Source of the DNA: Sulfuritalea hydrogenivorans sk43H
GTDB taxonomy: Bacteria; Pseudomonadota; Gammaproteobacteria; Burkholderiales; Rhodocyclaceae
Assembly (NCBI GenBank): GCA_945870205.1
Contig: CAMBRI010000003.1
Location: 1-53,822, forward strand
Length of the DNA: 53,822 nucleotides
Reading direction: 5' to 3'
Shown: piece after piece, positions 41,440-53,680 of the stretch
How positions within the stretch are numbered: the first letter of the stretch is position 1
Layout of the letters: the number at the start of each line of letters is the position of its first letter
Program-made: the position numbers and the translations under genes
The notes under the pieces: model-generated
The model's input: only the letters and a program-made list of their open reading frames with translations
Database searches by the model: none
Told to the model about the DNA's origin: nothing

Positions 41440-44130
41440 ATGAACAACGAACAACACTACCTGCACACCCTTTTCGAGCCGCAATCCATCGCCATTATCG
41501 GCGCCTCCGAATCGCCCAACTCCATCGGCGTCACGCTGGTGCGCAACATGCTCGACTCCGGCTACACGGGCAAGCTGTTCTTCGTCAATCCCAAGCATGA
41601 AACCGTGTTCGGCCATGAAAGTTATGCATCCGTCGATACCATTCCGCAACGCCTCGACATCGCGGTGATCTGCACCAAGGCCAGCACGGTGCCCGAGATC
41701 ATCGATGCCTGTGGTCGGGCCGGCTGCAGAAATGCCATTGTTATTTCCGGAGGATTTGCCGAAGCCGGACCGCGCGGTGCTTCGCTGGAACGTGCCGCAC
41801 TGGAAAACGCCCGCCGCCACGGCATGCGCCTGCTGGGCCCCAACTGCCTTGGCATCATGCGACCGGGCAGCCAGATCAACCTGACTTTCGGCCATGGATT
41901 TGCGCATCCGGGCACCATCGGCCTCATCTCACAATCCGGCGCCTTGTGCACGGCCATTCTCGACTGGGCCCTGCCGAACAAGGTCGGCTTCTCGAACGTG
42001 GTCTCGCTGGGTGCCGAAGGTGACATCGATTTTGGCGAAGTGCTCGACTACATGGTCTCCGACCCGCGCACCGAAAACATTTTCCTGTACATCGAGGGCA
42101 TCAAGAATGCGCGCCGCTTCATGAGCGCCCTGCGGGCCGCGGCGCGTTGCAAGCCGGTACTGCTGATCAAGGTCGGCAAGCATCCGGCCGGCGAAAAGGC
42201 GGCGCTGTCCCACACCGGCGCCCTGGTAGGCGCCGACGACGTATTCGATGCCGCGCTGCGGCGTGCCGGCGTCGTGCGCCTGGCCAACGTCGGTCAGATG
42301 TATGCCGCGGCATCCGCCCTGTTCTCGCATTTCCGGCCCCGCGGCAAGCGCCTGGCGATCATCACCAATGGCGGCGGTCCCGGCGTCATGGCGGCCGATC
42401 ACGCCGCCGACATCGGCATCCCGCTGGCCCAGTTCGACGCCGCGACCGTTACCCGTCTCAACGAAATGCTGCCGGCCACCTGGTCCAAGTCCAACCCTGT
42501 CGACATCCTCGGTGACGCCGACCCGACACGCTACGGCGTGGCACTGCAGGCCTGCATCGACGACGACAACATCGACGGCGTGCTGGCCATCCTGACGCCG
42601 CAGGCGATGACCGACCCGACGCAGGCCGCGCGTACGGTGATCGAGATCGCGCGCCAGAGCGACAAACCCCTGGTGACCTGCTGGATGGGCGAAGATCAGG
42701 TGAGCGAAGCGCGCAAGCTGTTTCAGGGCGCCGGCATTCCTACCTTCCGCACCCCCGAACCGGCGGTTGACCTGTTCTCGCATATTTCGAACTACTACCG
42801 CAACCGGCAGCTGCTGATGCAAACACCGGCCTCGATCTCCGAACAGGCTCCGCCGCGCCTGGAGTCGGCGCGCCTGGTCATCGAAACGGCACTGATGGAA
42901 GGGCGCAAGGTATTGAGCGAAATGGAATCGAAGGCAATCCTGTCCGCCTTCAGGATTCCCATCGCGCAAACCGTGGTCGCCCGCTCCGCTTCCGAAGCCA
43001 TGGTACTGGCTGAAGAACTCGGACTTCCCGTAGTGATGAAGGTCGACTCGCCCGAGATCGCGCACAAGAGCGATTCCGGCGGTGTGCGCCTGAACCTGAA
43101 CAGCCTCGCCGCGGTGCGCGACGGCTGGCTGGAAATCATGGACGAGGTGAAGAAGATCCGTCCCGATGCGCATATCAACGGCATTGCCATCGAGCCGATG
43201 ATCCAGAAACCCAACGGTCGCGAGCTGATGGTCGGCATGATGCGCGACAAGATTTTCGGCCCCACCATCGTCTTCGGCCCCGGCGGGACCAGCGTCGAGT
43301 CCTACAACAGCGACCGCGCGGTCGCCTTGCCGCCGCTCAATCCGGTGCTGGTGGCCGACATGCTGGCGTCGACCCGGACCACCGCACGGCTTGGCAAGTT
43401 CCGCAACATGCCGCCGGTCAAAATGGAGGCGATCGAAGCCGTCCTGCTCAGCGTTTCGGCCATGGTCTGCGAACTGCCGTGGATCAGCCACATGGACATC
43501 AACCCGCTGATTGTCGACGAACATGGAGCCGTCGCGGTGGATGCGCGCATCACCATCGAAAATACTCCGATCACGGCAGGGCGTTATGACCACATGGCGA
43601 TCCATCCCTACCCATCCCACCTGAAGTCCGGCTTCAAGGCCAAGGACGGCTCCCAGGTCACCATCCGTCCTATAAAGCCCGAAGACGTCCGCATGGAACA
43701 AGAGTTCGTCAAGGCCCTGTCGCCGGAAGCGCGCTACATGCGCTTCATGAACACCATCCGCGAAGTGTCGCCGGCCCAACTGGTCAGGCTCACCCAGATC
43801 GACTACGACCGCGAAATGGCTTTCGTCGCCACCATCGAGGTCGAGGGCGCGGAAAAGGAAATCGGCGTCGTGCGCTATGCCACCAGCCCGGACGGCGAAT
43901 CCTGCGAGTTCGCCATCGTGGTCGCCGACGACTGGCAGGGCAAAGGTCTCGCGCGCCGACTGATGGGCATCCTGATCGACACCGCACGCAGCGCCGGTCT
44001 GCGCTACATGCACGGCGATTTCCTGTCCGAAAACACCCGCATGCTGGCCTTCGTCGCCAGCCTCGGCTTCGTCCTCTCCGCTCATCCGGAGGACCACGGG
44101 CTCAAGCGTGGCGTGCTGGTCCTGAACTGA
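41440..44130 (+). CDS. pat: Pat-type protein lysine acetyltransferase (NDP-forming acyl-CoA synthetase domain plus GNAT)
   Basis: The 896-residue protein has an acyl-CoA synthetase (ADP-forming)-like region at about 1-705 (CoA-binding SIAIIGASESPNSIG, LLGPNCLGIM, GLISQSGALCTAILDW; H258 in ALSHTGALVG; ATP-grasp part DSPEIAHKSDSGGV). A GNAT domain at about 735-896 has the acetyl-CoA loop DDWQGKGLARRLM. Homologs (Pat, YfiQ/PatZ) acetylate and switch off AMP-forming acyl-CoA synthetases. The synthetase-type histidine is retained, so ADP-forming synthetase activity cannot be excluded. It is flanked by two cyclase genes and an acyl-CoA synthetase gene. Confidence 0.92.
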   Translation: MNNEQHYLHTLFEPQSIAIIGASESPNSIGVTLVRNMLDSGYTGKLFFVNPKHETVFGHESYASVDTIPQRLDIAVICTKASTVPEIIDACGRAGCRNAIVISGGFAEAGPRGASLERAALENARRHGMRLLGPNCLGIMRPGSQINLTFGHGFAHPGTIGLISQSGALCTAILDWALPNKVGFSNVVSLGAEGDIDFGEVLDYMVSDPRTENIFLYIEGIKNARRFMSALRAAARCKPVLLIKVGKHPAGEKAALSHTGALVGADDVFDAALRRAGVVRLANVGQMYAAASALFSHFRPRGKRLAIITNGGGPGVMAADHAADIGIPLAQFDAATVTRLNEMLPATWSKSNPVDILGDADPTRYGVALQACIDDDNIDGVLAILTPQAMTDPTQAARTVIEIARQSDKPLVTCWMGEDQVSEARKLFQGAGIPTFRTPEPAVDLFSHISNYYRNRQLLMQTPASISEQAPPRLESARLVIETALMEGRKVLSEMESKAILSAFRIPIAQTVVARSASEAMVLAEELGLPVVMKVDSPEIAHKSDSGGVRLNLNSLAAVRDGWLEIMDEVKKIRPDAHINGIAIEPMIQKPNGRELMVGMMRDKIFGPTIVFGPGGTSVESYNSDRAVALPPLNPVLVADMLASTRTTARLGKFRNMPPVKMEAIEAVLLSVSAMVCELPWISHMDINPLIVDEHGAVAVDARITIENTPITAGRYDHMAIHPYPSHLKSGFKAKDGSQVTIRPIKPEDVRMEQEFVKALSPEARYMRFMNTIREVSPAQLVRLTQIDYDREMAFVATIEVEGAEKEIGVVRYATSPDGESCEFAIVVADDWQGKGLARRLMGILIDTARSAGLRYMHGDFLSENTRMLAFVASLGFVLSAHPEDHGLKRGVLVLN

Positions 44131-44151
44131 GTCTGCGCCAAGCTCCGAAAA

Positions 44152-44715
44152 ATGGAACGCTGCCCCTGGTGCGGCACCGACCCGCTCTACACGGCCTATC
44201 ACGACAGCGAGTGGGGCGTTCCCTGCCATGACGAGCGCACGCTGTTCGAGTTCCTCATCCTCGAAGGCGCGCAGGCCGGGCTGTCGTGGATCACCATCCT
44301 CAGGAAGCGCGAGAACTATCGCCGCGCCTTCGACAACTTCGATCCCGCCCGGATTGCCCGCTACGGCGAGGCGGATGTGGCGCGCCTGCTGGCCGATGCC
44401 GGCATAGTTCGCAACCGTCTGAAAATTGCAGCCAGCATCGGCAACGCCTGCGCCACGCTGGAACTCTACGAACAGGGCGGCAGCCTGGACCAATTGCTGT
44501 GGCAGTTTGTCGAAGGTCGCCCGCGCATCAATCGCTGGCGCAGCATGTCCGAGATTCCGGCGATCACGCCGCAGGCCGAGGCGCTCTCGAAGGAACTCAA
44601 GCGTCGCGGCTTTCGCTTCATCGGCCCTACCGTCATATACGCCCACATGCAGGCGACCGGAATGGTCAATGACCATCTGCTGTCCTGCCCGCGCCACGCC
44701 GAACTCGGCGGCTGA
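44152..44715 (+). CDS. tag: DNA-3-methyladenine glycosylase I
   Basis: The 187-residue enzyme begins RCPWCGTDPLYTAYHDSEWG with the zinc ligands Cys4 and His17. LSWITILRKRENYRRAF is the catalytic helix region, and C-terminal zinc ligands lie in VNDHLLSCPRH. It excises 3-methyladenine from alkylated DNA. It lies 21 bases after pat on the same strand. Confidence 0.96.
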   Translation: MERCPWCGTDPLYTAYHDSEWGVPCHDERTLFEFLILEGAQAGLSWITILRKRENYRRAFDNFDPARIARYGEADVARLLADAGIVRNRLKIAASIGNACATLELYEQGGSLDQLLWQFVEGRPRINRWRSMSEIPAITPQAEALSKELKRRGFRFIGPTVIYAHMQATGMVNDHLLSCPRHAELGG

Positions 44716-44820
44716 GCGCCAGTCCCTGGCAGGCTACCGCAACCATTGCGTGGCAATGGCCACGATTTAATCTGGTTACAATAGCCGGACCTGCAGACTC
44801 CCGGTTCCGCCCTGTCGCGC

Positions 44821-47178
44821 ATGCAAATCGACTTCGAAACCATTCGCGAAATCCTCGAACACCGCCTGCACCAGGAGGACATCGAGAAGCTGCTGCACGG
44901 GCTCGACGAGTCCGGCAAGGCCGAGCTGTTCTTCCGCATCACCGAACTGTTGCGCCGCACCTCGGCACTGGCCGACATCGCCAATCGCGTCTCCGACAGC
45001 CTGTCGCTGGATGTATTGTTTCCGCGCCTGATGGAGGTGGTCACCGAAGCGCTCAACGCCGACCGCAGTTCGCTGTTCCTCCACGACCCAGAGACCAACG
45101 AGCTTTTTTCGCGCGTGATGCAGGGCGATGCCATGGGCGAAATCCGCTTCCCCTGCCACCTTGGTGTCGCCGGCTCGGTGTTCACCCGCGGCGAGGCGGA
45201 AATCATCACCGATGCCTATGCCGACTCCCGCTTCAATCAGGAAGTCGATCGGCGCACCGGCTACCGTACGCGCAATATCCTCTGTGTGCCGATCCGCAAC
45301 AAGAACCGCGATGTGATCGGCATCACCCAGGTGCTGAACAAGCATTTCGGCGACTTCGACGGCGAAGACCAGCGCCTGCTTGAAGGGCTCTCGCTGCAGG
45401 CGTCCGCAGCGCTCGAAAATGCGCGCCTGTTCGAGAAAGTCGAGCGCCAGCAGCGTGAGGAAGCCATGCTGCTCGAGATCAGCATATCGATCGTTTCCGA
45501 GATTCACCTCGACCCGCTGCTGATGAAGATCATGGCCGCCGCCACCACGCTGCTCGACGCCGATCGCGGCACCCTGTTCCTTTACGACCCGGACCGCGAT
45601 GAGCTGTTCTCACGTGTTGCCGGTGGCATCAGCAGCGAAGAAATCAGATTCCCGGCGAACGCCGGCATCGCCGGCGAGTGCTTCAGCACCAGCGGCGTGA
45701 TCAACATTACAGATGCCTACGGCGATTCGCGCTTCAATCCCGAATTCGACCGGCAAACCGGTTATCGAACGCAGAGCATGCTGTGCATGCCGATCATCGC
45801 CCGAGGCGAACGCAAGATCGGCGTGATGCAGATCCTGAACCGCAGGGGCGGGGTATTCGGCAGCGCCGACGAAAGACGCCTGCGCGCATTCTCGGCACAG
45901 GCGGCAGTGGCAATCGAGAACGCGCAGCTGTTCGACGAGATCAATGCCGAGCGCAACTACAACGAAGCCATCCTGCACAGCATGAACAACGCCGTGCTGA
46001 CACTCGACGCCCATGGCGTGGTGCGCAAGGTCAATGAGTCGGCACGACGCATCCTGCGCCGGACCGATGCCCAACTGATCGGGCACACACTGGAGAACCT
46101 TTTTGTCGGGCGCAACAACTGGGTGGCCAAGAGCCTGGAGAAAGTCCGCGGTTCGGGCAACACCGACATCACGGTCGATACCGACCTGTTCGTCGAAGGC
46201 AGCGAGGCGGTGTCGGTGAATCTGGCGACGGTGGCGCTGACCAGCATTCGCGACGAATCGATCGGCTACATGCTGATGATGGAAGACATCACCCGCGAGA
46301 AGCGCCTGCGCAACACCATGTCGCGCTACATGAGCAAATCGGTGGTGGACCAGCTCATGGAAAGCGGCGAAGCCGTGCTGGGCGGCACCGGGCGCGACGT
46401 CAGCGTACTGTTCTCGGACATTCGCGGCTTCACCTCGATTTCCGAGCGCCTCGGCGCCAAGGAAACCGTGGCCTTGCTCAACGAGTATTTCACCGACATG
46501 GTGGATATCGTCTTCGCCCACAACGGGGTGCTCGACAAGTACATCGGCGACATGATCATGGCGGTCTTCGGCTCGGTGCTGCAAAGCGACGACGATGCGA
46601 GCAATGCGGTGATGGTCGGCAACAAGATGATGACCGGCCTGCACCAGTTGAACCGACGCCGCGCCGCGCGCGGCGGCGAGCCGATCCGGATCGGCGTCGG
46701 CATCAGCACCGGCAACGTCGTCGCCGGCAATATCGGATCATTGAAACGAATGGAATACACGGTGATCGGCGACAGGGTCAACCTTGCCGAACGCCTGGAA
46801 GGCGCCAACAAGTTCTACGGCACCTCGATCCTGATCTGCGACGCCACCTGGGCAGCCGTCAAGCATCACGCCGCGGCCCGCGAAATCGACCTGATACGGG
46901 TGCGCGGCCGGGATATGCCGGTCGCCATCCATGAGACGCTGGGCCATCATTCCGAGGACAGCTTCCCGCATCGCCAAGACGCCCTGGGGGCCTTCAACGA
47001 GGGCCTGATCCGTTACCGCCAGCGCGACTGGGTCGGTGCGCTGCAATGCTTTGGCCAGGCTCTCGCTGCCAACCCTGGCGACGGCCCCTCCAGAATCTAT
47101 CGCGAGCGCTGCGAGATCTACCGTAACACGCCACCGCCCGCCGAATGGGACGGCGTATGGACCCTGCAAAGCAAGTAG
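44821..47178 (+). CDS. GAF-GAF-PAS class III nucleotidyl cyclase (CyaB-like)
   Basis: The 785-residue protein has a helical N-terminus, GAF-A (about 60-200), GAF-B (about 225-370), a PAS domain (about 385-490), a class III cyclase domain (about 505-690, with VSVLFSDIRGFTSI and LDKYIGDMIMAVF), and a TPR-like tail (AFNEGLIRYRQRDWVGALQCF). This is the layout of cyanobacterial CyaB1/CyaB2. Both GAFs contain the DSRFN...DxxTGYRT block. GAF-B has N340-R341, F346, D350-E351, close to the NKFDE cyclic-nucleotide-binding motif (K replaced by R); GAF-A has N173-K174 and a less exact remainder. Product feedback by cAMP is inferred. Confidence 0.92.
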   Translation: MQIDFETIREILEHRLHQEDIEKLLHGLDESGKAELFFRITELLRRTSALADIANRVSDSLSLDVLFPRLMEVVTEALNADRSSLFLHDPETNELFSRVMQGDAMGEIRFPCHLGVAGSVFTRGEAEIITDAYADSRFNQEVDRRTGYRTRNILCVPIRNKNRDVIGITQVLNKHFGDFDGEDQRLLEGLSLQASAALENARLFEKVERQQREEAMLLEISISIVSEIHLDPLLMKIMAAATTLLDADRGTLFLYDPDRDELFSRVAGGISSEEIRFPANAGIAGECFSTSGVINITDAYGDSRFNPEFDRQTGYRTQSMLCMPIIARGERKIGVMQILNRRGGVFGSADERRLRAFSAQAAVAIENAQLFDEINAERNYNEAILHSMNNAVLTLDAHGVVRKVNESARRILRRTDAQLIGHTLENLFVGRNNWVAKSLEKVRGSGNTDITVDTDLFVEGSEAVSVNLATVALTSIRDESIGYMLMMEDITREKRLRNTMSRYMSKSVVDQLMESGEAVLGGTGRDVSVLFSDIRGFTSISERLGAKETVALLNEYFTDMVDIVFAHNGVLDKYIGDMIMAVFGSVLQSDDDASNAVMVGNKMMTGLHQLNRRRAARGGEPIRIGVGISTGNVVAGNIGSLKRMEYTVIGDRVNLAERLEGANKFYGTSILICDATWAAVKHHAAAREIDLIRVRGRDMPVAIHETLGHHSEDSFPHRQDALGAFNEGLIRYRQRDWVGALQCFGQALAANPGDGPSRIYRERCEIYRNTPPPAEWDGVWTLQSK

Positions 47179-47251
47179 CGGCGGTAACGCGAATCTTCAA
47201 GCTCCGTGCGCCCGTCACACAGCACTCGCATCACTACCAGGCACGGAAGCA

Positions 47252-48790
47252 ATGACGGAACTTTCATCCCTGCTGGCGCATCACGCACGCTATCGCCCGC
47301 AGGCCACAGCCGTGGTGTTTGGCGAACTGCGGCTGAACTACCGGGACTTCCATGCCAGGGTAGAGCGCGTTGCGCATGTGCTCGCCGGGCTGGGCGTGCG
47401 CAAGGGACAGCGCGTTGCATCGCTGCTGCCCAATACACTGGAACTGCTGGAATTCTATTGGGCATGTGCACGGATCGGCGCCGTCGCCGTACCTTTGTCG
47501 CCGCTGCTGACCGGCACTGGCCTGTCCAGCCTGATCAACGATGCAGGCGCCGTCTGCCTGATCACCCAGCGCAGCCTGCTGCCGGTGGTGGCCGCCGTGC
47601 TGCCCGCACTGCCAACGCTGGCCCCGGCGCGCGTCCTGCTGATCGATGGCAAGCAGCAGCCCTGGGGCGACTATGCGGCGCTGGCCGCCGCGGCAGCGGC
47701 GACCGAGGTGCCTGCGGCCGACGTCAGCCCGGACGATCTGTTCAACATCATGTACACCTCGGGCACCACGGGCCTGCCCAAAGGCATCATGCACAGCCAC
47801 CGCGTGCGCGCCATGTATGCGCTGCAGTTGGGCGGCGCCTGGCGCATGACGCCAGAATCGGTGGTGCTGCACAGCGGGGCCATCGTCTTCAACGGCGCCT
47901 TCGTCACCCTGATGCCGGCCTTCCATCTCGGCGCCACCTATATCCTGCACCGTCAGTTTGACGCTGCAGAAATGATCGAAACCATTGCCGAGGAACGAGT
48001 CACCCACATCATGGTGGTGCCGGCACAGATCATCGCCCTGCTCGACTCGCCGGCATTCGATCCGGCGAAACTCGCATCGCTGCAGATGATCCTCTCGCTC
48101 GGCGCGCCACTGGCGCAGCCGCGCAAGGATCAGCTGAACCAACTGCTGCCGGGCCGCTTCCACGAGCTTTACGGACTCACCGAGGGTTTCGTCACCATCC
48201 TCGACAAGACCGATGCGGTACGCAAAGCCGGCTCGGTGGGCTGCCCGCAGCCCTTCAGCGAAGTGCGCATCGTGGATGATGCCGGGCGTGATCTACCGCC
48301 GGGGCAGCCGGGCGAAATCGTCGGCCGCGGCCCCTTCGCCATGCAGGGCTACTGGGGCAAGCCGGAACTCACCGCGGAAACCATGCGCAATGGCTGGATC
48401 TTCAGCGGCGACATCGGCCACCTCGACGCGGAGGGCTACCTCTACCTGGTCGATCGCAAGAAGGACATGATCGACTCGGGCGGGGTCAAGGTCTATCCGC
48501 GCGACATCGAGGAAATTGCCGCCGCCCACCCCGCAATCGCCGAAGTGGCCGTCTTCGGCATTCCGCACCCGACCTGGGGCGAGACTCCGCTCGCCGCCGT
48601 GGTGCTGAAAGCAGGCGCCGACGCGACCGCCGAAGAACTGCGCGACTGGATCAACGAACGCGTCGCCGCACGCTATCAACGCGTCCGGGAAGTGGTCATC
48701 AAGGCGGCATTCCCGCGCAATGCCGCCGGCAAGACGCTGAAGCGCGACATGCGCGACCCGTACTGGGCCGATCGCGCTAAACCGATTTAG
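47252..48790 (+). CDS. AMP-forming acyl-CoA synthetase (class I adenylate-forming enzyme)
   Basis: The 512-residue protein has the P-loop MYTSGTTGLPKGIMHSH, A5 motif LYGLTEGF, A7 GDIGHLDAEGYLYLVDR, A8 hinge DRKKDMIDSGGVKVYPRDIE, and the C-terminal catalytic lysine K494 in PRNAAGKTLKRD. That segment fits the PX4GK signature recognised by Pat-type acetyltransferases. It activates a carboxylic acid, probably fatty or aromatic, as the CoA thioester. Start 47252 has GGAAG upstream; frames further upstream overlap the cyclase gene. Its end overlaps the convergent MFS gene by 14 bases. Confidence 0.9.
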   Translation: MTELSSLLAHHARYRPQATAVVFGELRLNYRDFHARVERVAHVLAGLGVRKGQRVASLLPNTLELLEFYWACARIGAVAVPLSPLLTGTGLSSLINDAGAVCLITQRSLLPVVAAVLPALPTLAPARVLLIDGKQQPWGDYAALAAAAAATEVPAADVSPDDLFNIMYTSGTTGLPKGIMHSHRVRAMYALQLGGAWRMTPESVVLHSGAIVFNGAFVTLMPAFHLGATYILHRQFDAAEMIETIAEERVTHIMVVPAQIIALLDSPAFDPAKLASLQMILSLGAPLAQPRKDQLNQLLPGRFHELYGLTEGFVTILDKTDAVRKAGSVGCPQPFSEVRIVDDAGRDLPPGQPGEIVGRGPFAMQGYWGKPELTAETMRNGWIFSGDIGHLDAEGYLYLVDRKKDMIDSGGVKVYPRDIEEIAAAHPAIAEVAVFGIPHPTWGETPLAAVVLKAGADATAEELRDWINERVAARYQRVREVVIKAAFPRNAAGKTLKRDMRDPYWADRAKPI

Positions 48791-50012
48791 CTCGCAGCGG
48801 CGCTACCTTGCGGCCCATGGCCAGCACCGTCAGCACCGCCAATACCTGCAGCAGCGCCACCCCCGGCAATACGCCGTCGCGCCCTCCCGCATCGAGCAGC
48901 GCGCCGAAGGCCAGAGGCCCCAGGGCCAGGCCGACATCGAGCCCGGAATAGACAAAGCCATAGACCCGGCCGAAAGCCGGTGAGGCGTTGCCTCCGGGCA
49001 GGGAATCGGTGGCCACCCGGCGCACCAGCAAATCGCGCGATGGACCCGCAAGGCCGACGCCGACGCCAATGCCGACCATGAGCGGAATCACGGCCCAGGC
49101 CGGCGGCAATCCGCTGGCCAGCACCGAGGCAAATACAGCAGCACCGACCAGGGCGGCGCCCACGGTGCGGTCGTGCTCATGCACCCGCACGGCAACGAAA
49201 CCGCCGACCACCATGCCAGCCGCCGAACCCAGCAGATAGCCGGTCAGCGCCGCCACGCCCGCCGCGGCAGTGAGGCCGTAGATGCCGCCCAGCACCGGCA
49301 CGGAAAAGCTCTGCAAACCGCCGAAAGCCGCCGTGATGAGCAGGAAGAACATGAAGGCCAGCCAGATCACCGGAGCGCCAAGGAAGCCGAAGGTTGTCCC
49401 GCTCGCCCTGGCTCCGGCGCCGGCCTTTGCCACATCGTCATCCAGCAAGGGTCGCGCCATTTGCAGGGCGGCAATCGAGCACAAGGCGACCAGCGCTGCC
49501 GCAATGCCCGCACCACGCCAACCGGCCCAGGCCAATGCCATGCCTGAAATCGTGGCGCCCATGGCCCAACCGAGGTTCCCCGACAGGCCATGAACGGAAA
49601 ACGCATAACCGAGCCGCGCCGGCGAAACCTTCTTGTTGAGCAAGGAAAAATCCGCCGGATGAAATACCGCGTTGCCGGCACCCGCCAGGGCCACCGCCAG
49701 CAGCAACATCGGGTAATTGACCGCCAGCGAGAGCGCCAGGCCCGAGGCTGCCAGCAGGCTCATGCCGGCCATCAAGACGCGGCGCGCGCCGTAGCGGTCG
49801 ACAACAATGCCGGCAAAGGCCTGACCGAACCCGGAAATGGCGAAAAACACGGTCATCAGGAAGCCGGCTTCCGTATAGCCGAATCCGAAGTCCGGCATCA
49901 GCAGCGGAAACAAGGGGGGTAACAAAAGATGAAACAGGTGAGAGGTAGCGTGGGCGACACCCACCACCGCAATCACTGCGGCATCGGCGCGTACAGGGGC
50001 ATTCGGACTCAT
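48777..50012 (-). CDS. MFS transporter
   Basis: The 411-residue protein has about 12 transmembrane segments. The conserved loop after helix 2 reads GIVVDRYGARRVLMAG, and GNAVFHPADFSLLNKKVSPARLG is reminiscent of fosmidomycin-resistance (Fsr)-like carriers. The substrate is unknown. It overlaps the acyl-CoA synthetase end by 14 bases on the opposite strand. Confidence 0.88.
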   Translation of the reverse strand: MSPNAPVRADAAVIAVVGVAHATSHLFHLLLPPLFPLLMPDFGFGYTEAGFLMTVFFAISGFGQAFAGIVVDRYGARRVLMAGMSLLAASGLALSLAVNYPMLLLAVALAGAGNAVFHPADFSLLNKKVSPARLGYAFSVHGLSGNLGWAMGATISGMALAWAGWRGAGIAAALVALCSIAALQMARPLLDDDVAKAGAGARASGTTFGFLGAPVIWLAFMFFLLITAAFGGLQSFSVPVLGGIYGLTAAAGVAALTGYLLGSAAGMVVGGFVAVRVHEHDRTVGAALVGAAVFASVLASGLPPAWAVIPLMVGIGVGVGLAGPSRDLLVRRVATDSLPGGNASPAFGRVYGFVYSGLDVGLALGPLAFGALLDAGGRDGVLPGVALLQVLAVLTVLAMGRKVAPLRAKSV

Positions 50013-50143
50013 CGGCCGATGCTAACCGAAATCCGCAGCCGAAATATCTGCTGACACTCGCTAACAGACTTGAGCAAAAGCCCCGCCTATCTTGCGCTCA
50101 TGGGCAGCGCCGGGGCGCTACCCGCCAACCCGAGGAGATCATC

Positions 50144-50860
50144 ATGAGAGTAAAGACCCTGCAACTCAGCGTGCTCGCAAGCGCACTGCTCACCCTGACT
50201 GCGATTGCGCTGCCGGCGCGCGCCCAGGATTCGAACGCATACCGCGACCGCGGCGAATGGCAGCAAGACAGCCGTGAGATCCGCCGCGACAATCGCGAGA
50301 TCCGCCAGGATGTCCGCGAGATTCAGCAGGACCGGCAGGAACTGAGCGGCGACTACCGGGAACTGGCCAGGGACCGCGCCGACTATGCCCGCGCCAAAGC
50401 GCAAGGCGATGTCGCCGCCATGCGCCGCGAGCGTATGGAAATCCGCAACGACAAGCAGGAAATTGGCCGCGACCAGGCCGAATTGCATCGTGATCAGGCC
50501 GAACTGCGTCACGATGTGCGCGAGCGTCGCCAGGATGTGCGCCAGAATCACGCCGAATACCGTAATGACCAGCACTCGGGACAGTGGAATCAGGCAGGCA
50601 GAGGGTCCTGGGGCGAACAGCACAAGAACCGAAGCGAGGTGCGCAGTGACCGCCACGAACAGCGCCAGGACGTACGCGTAGCCCGTAGCGATTACCGTCA
50701 GGAGCATGCGACGCAGGCGCCCGCCGCGCAACGGATCAATTGGCAGGCCCCGGCGCAACAGCAGACCAGTCCCGCTACCGAACGCGCCACCAGCGTGCAG
50801 CAGAACAACGGCAATCACACAGGCTGGCAGCAGGGGCGCGGCAACGCCCGTCGCGGTTAG
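50144..50860 (+). CDS. Secreted highly charged heptad-repeat protein
   Basis: The 238-residue protein has a signal peptide ending LPARAQDS after an ATG with GAGGAGA upstream. Residues about 38-175 are dominated by repeating REIRxDxREIRQD-type heptads with alternating Arg and Glu/Asp, predicting a long soluble charged coiled coil in the periplasm. The C-terminal 60 residues are Gln/Ala/Asn-rich and disordered. No cysteine is present. Function unknown; similar repeats occur in poorly characterised stress-associated proteins, which is only a resemblance. Confidence 0.75.
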   Translation: MRVKTLQLSVLASALLTLTAIALPARAQDSNAYRDRGEWQQDSREIRRDNREIRQDVREIQQDRQELSGDYRELARDRADYARAKAQGDVAAMRRERMEIRNDKQEIGRDQAELHRDQAELRHDVRERRQDVRQNHAEYRNDQHSGQWNQAGRGSWGEQHKNRSEVRSDRHEQRQDVRVARSDYRQEHATQAPAAQRINWQAPAQQQTSPATERATSVQQNNGNHTGWQQGRGNARRG

Positions 50861-50914
50861 CGCGAAATAACTCTTCGGAGCGAGTAGTGATAGTCGAGCG
50901 AAGCGAACCGATCA

Positions 50915-50936
50915 ATAGCCCCCCGTGAGGGGCTAT
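50915..50936 (+). terminator. Hairpin after the charged repeat gene
   Basis: ATAGCCCC (50915-50922) and GGGGCTAT (50929-50936) form a perfect 8-bp stem with a 6-base loop, 55 bases after the stop. No T run follows. Confidence 0.45.
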
Positions 50937-50965
50937 CGTATGCACACAAGTCGAAGCCGGAAACT

Positions 50966-50986
50966 CCTCCCCCTTCAAGGGGGAGG
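50966..50986. repeat. C/G palindrome of dispersed-repeat type
   Basis: CCTCCCCCTT and AAGGGGGAGG face each other across one base, followed by TTGGGAGGGGGATGGGG. This resembles a widespread proteobacterial intergenic repeat. It lies between convergent genes (50860 and 51053). Confidence 0.55.
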
Positions 50987-51052
50987 TTGGGAGGGGGATG
51001 GGGGGCGGGGCTACGAGTCGACTCGCCATACAGGGCCTGAGTTCTACCGGAA

Positions 51053-53659
<2,607 letters not shown>

Positions 53660-53680
53660 GGCAGTAGCCCCAGAAATTAA

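Noticed and set aside
41929-44697. Very long minus-strand open frame opposite pat and tag
   Set aside because: Its translation is a shadow of GC-rich codons on the other strand, without family motifs; the plus-strand genes are unambiguous.
50925-50938. 14-bp sequence GTGAGGGGCTATCG shared with 12113-12126 in the island
   Set aside because: Both lie in or near hairpins, but the match is too short to claim a dispersed element from two copies.
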